A stretch of 5,093 bases of DNA, from positions 1 through 5,093 of the forward strand of contig JACQAF010000138.1 in the NCBI GenBank assembly GCA_016195145.1, written 5' to 3'. The stretch comes from Rhodospirillales bacterium (GTDB taxonomy: Bacteria; Pseudomonadota; Alphaproteobacteria; CACIAM-22H2). The position numbers and the translations under genes were made by a program. The notes beneath the pieces are model-generated. The model searched no databases. It had not been told where the DNA came from and saw only the letters and a program-made list of their open reading frames with translations. Of the stretch, positions 4,318 through 5,093 are shown piece by piece; position 1 is the stretch's first letter; each line of letters starts with the position of its first letter.

Positions 4318-5093
4318 CGGCACGATTACGGTTGAGATCGTCGACGCGGCGGCCGGCATCCCCGCTCCGTCGTGGGACGCCTGCGCGGGTGCCGATAATC
4401 CATTCCTCTCTCATGCGTTCTTTCACGCCGTGGAATCGAGCGGTTCGGCCACAGCCGAAACCGGCTGGTTTGCCCAACATCTTGTCGCCCGCGACCCGAC
4501 CGGCCAGATCGTCGGCGTCGTCCCGGCGTATCTCAAGAGCCACTCCTTCGGCGAATATGTGTTCGATCATTCATGGGCCGATGCCTGGCACCGCGCCGGC
4601 GGGCGATATTACCCCAAGCTCCAGATCGCCATACCATTTACCCCGGTGACCGGCCGCCGCCTGCTGGTCGCCGAGGGGCCGCAACGGGTGACGACGCAAG
4701 CAGCGCTGATCGCCGCACTCGCCGAGGTCGCGCGCCGGCGTAGCGTATCTTCCGCCCATGTCACATTCTGCACGCCCGACGAGGCGGAGGCATTCGCCGC
4801 GGCGGGTTGGCTGGTCCGCCAAGGCTGCCAGTACCATTGGGAAAATCATGGCTACCGGAGCTTCGACGATTTTCTTACCGCTCTCAGCCATGGCCGGCGC
4901 AAGGCGATCCGCCGCGAGCGCCGCGATGTCGCCGCCCAAGGTATCGACATCGAGACCCTGAGCGGCGCCGATATCGAGCCCGCTCACTGGGACGCCTTTT
5001 TCGATTTCTACATTTCAACCAGCGACCGGAAATGGGGCAGCCCCTATCTCACCCGCGCGTTTTTCCACCTGCTGGGCGATTCCCTCGGCGATC
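4304..5093 (+). CDS. GNAT-fold N-acyltransferase, COG3146/DUF482 family (3' truncated by window end)
   Basis: The frame is open from 4304 to the window edge, giving 263 residues of a protein I expect to be about 380-400 long. Family blocks visible are NPFLSHAFFHAVESSG from residue 32, GEYVFDHSWADAWHRAGG (83-100), the following YYPKLQIAIPFTPVTGRRLL (102-121), GCQYHWENHGYRSFDDFL, HGRRKAIRRERR (196-207) and DRKWGSPYLTRAFF (from 241). This is typical of COG3146, predicted N-acyltransferases with a doubled GNAT/FemAB-like fold, often annotated as peptidogalycan biosynthesis protein; their substrate is unproven. Start choice: ATG 4304 gives MADGDGTITVEIVD, which fits family N-termini, but its ribosome binding site is poor. 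ATG 4280 in the same frame would add eight residues (MEAACEQS) and also lacks a good site. The gene probably ends the unit starting at 2575 or continues it beyond the window. Confidence 0.88.
   Translation, partial: MADGDGTITVEIVDAAAGIPAPSWDACAGADNPFLSHAFFHAVESSGSATAETGWFAQHLVARDPTGQIVGVVPAYLKSHSFGEYVFDHSWADAWHRAGGRYYPKLQIAIPFTPVTGRRLLVAEGPQRVTTQAALIAALAEVARRRSVSSAHVTFCTPDEAEAFAAAGWLVRQGCQYHWENHGYRSFDDFLTALSHGRRKAIRRERRDVAAQGIDIETLSGADIEPAHWDAFFDFYISTSDRKWGSPYLTRAFFHLLGDSLGD

Noticed and set aside
4571..4987. Minus-strand 138-residue frame opposite the acyltransferase gene
   Set aside because: The plus strand carries clear COG3146 blocks through this interval; the antisense frame is a compositional shadow.

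Overview
The window looks like a chromosomal segment of a high-GC alphaproteobacterium. This rests on family content (DUF1194 secreted VWA protein, beta-class GST, long Rid-family protein, COG3146-type acyltransferase) and on GC-rich codon use. The genus cannot be read from the sequence; a Rhodospirillales- or Rhizobiales-like host is a guess. The exception is the first ~860 bases, which are AT-richer (107 of the first 240 bases are G/C, about 45%, against 45 of 60 in a sampled stretch at 3781-3840). That part looks horizontally acquired.

Layout. (1) 1-49: possible tail of an upstream + strand gene that overlaps the next start. (2) 42-846 (+): one putative PD-(D/E/Q)XK-type endonuclease gene, split into two overlapping ORFs by one extra C in the CCCC run at 487-490. 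Removing that base restores a continuous 267-residue protein. (3) 868-1599 (-): secreted DUF1194/VWA protein with a complete MIDAS. (4) 1694-2302 (-): beta-class glutathione S-transferase, upstream of the VWA gene on the same strand. (5) 2303-2574: 272-base divergent intergenic region with a 16-base near-palindrome, an adjacent small inverted repeat and a 24-base-period direct repeat. (6) 2575-4265 (+): a Rid-family protein, a small secreted protein of unknown function (1-base overlap), and a Tat-type exported alpha/beta hydrolase with a GTG start. (7) 4304-5093 (+): the N-terminal 263 residues of a COG3146/DUF482-type GNAT acyltransferase running off the window end.

How they work together. 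The four rightward genes (2575 to the end) have gaps of -1, 42 and 38 bases and probably form one transcription unit, with the divergent GST gene possibly sharing control from 2303-2574. The VWA and endonuclease genes converge with only 21 bases between them. The most unusual element is the frameshifted nuclease on foreign-looking DNA; an upstream methyltransferase partner would be logical but lies outside the window. I see no RNA genes, CRISPR arrays, insertion sequences or strong intrinsic terminators. No gene-free stretch exceeds 300 bases.
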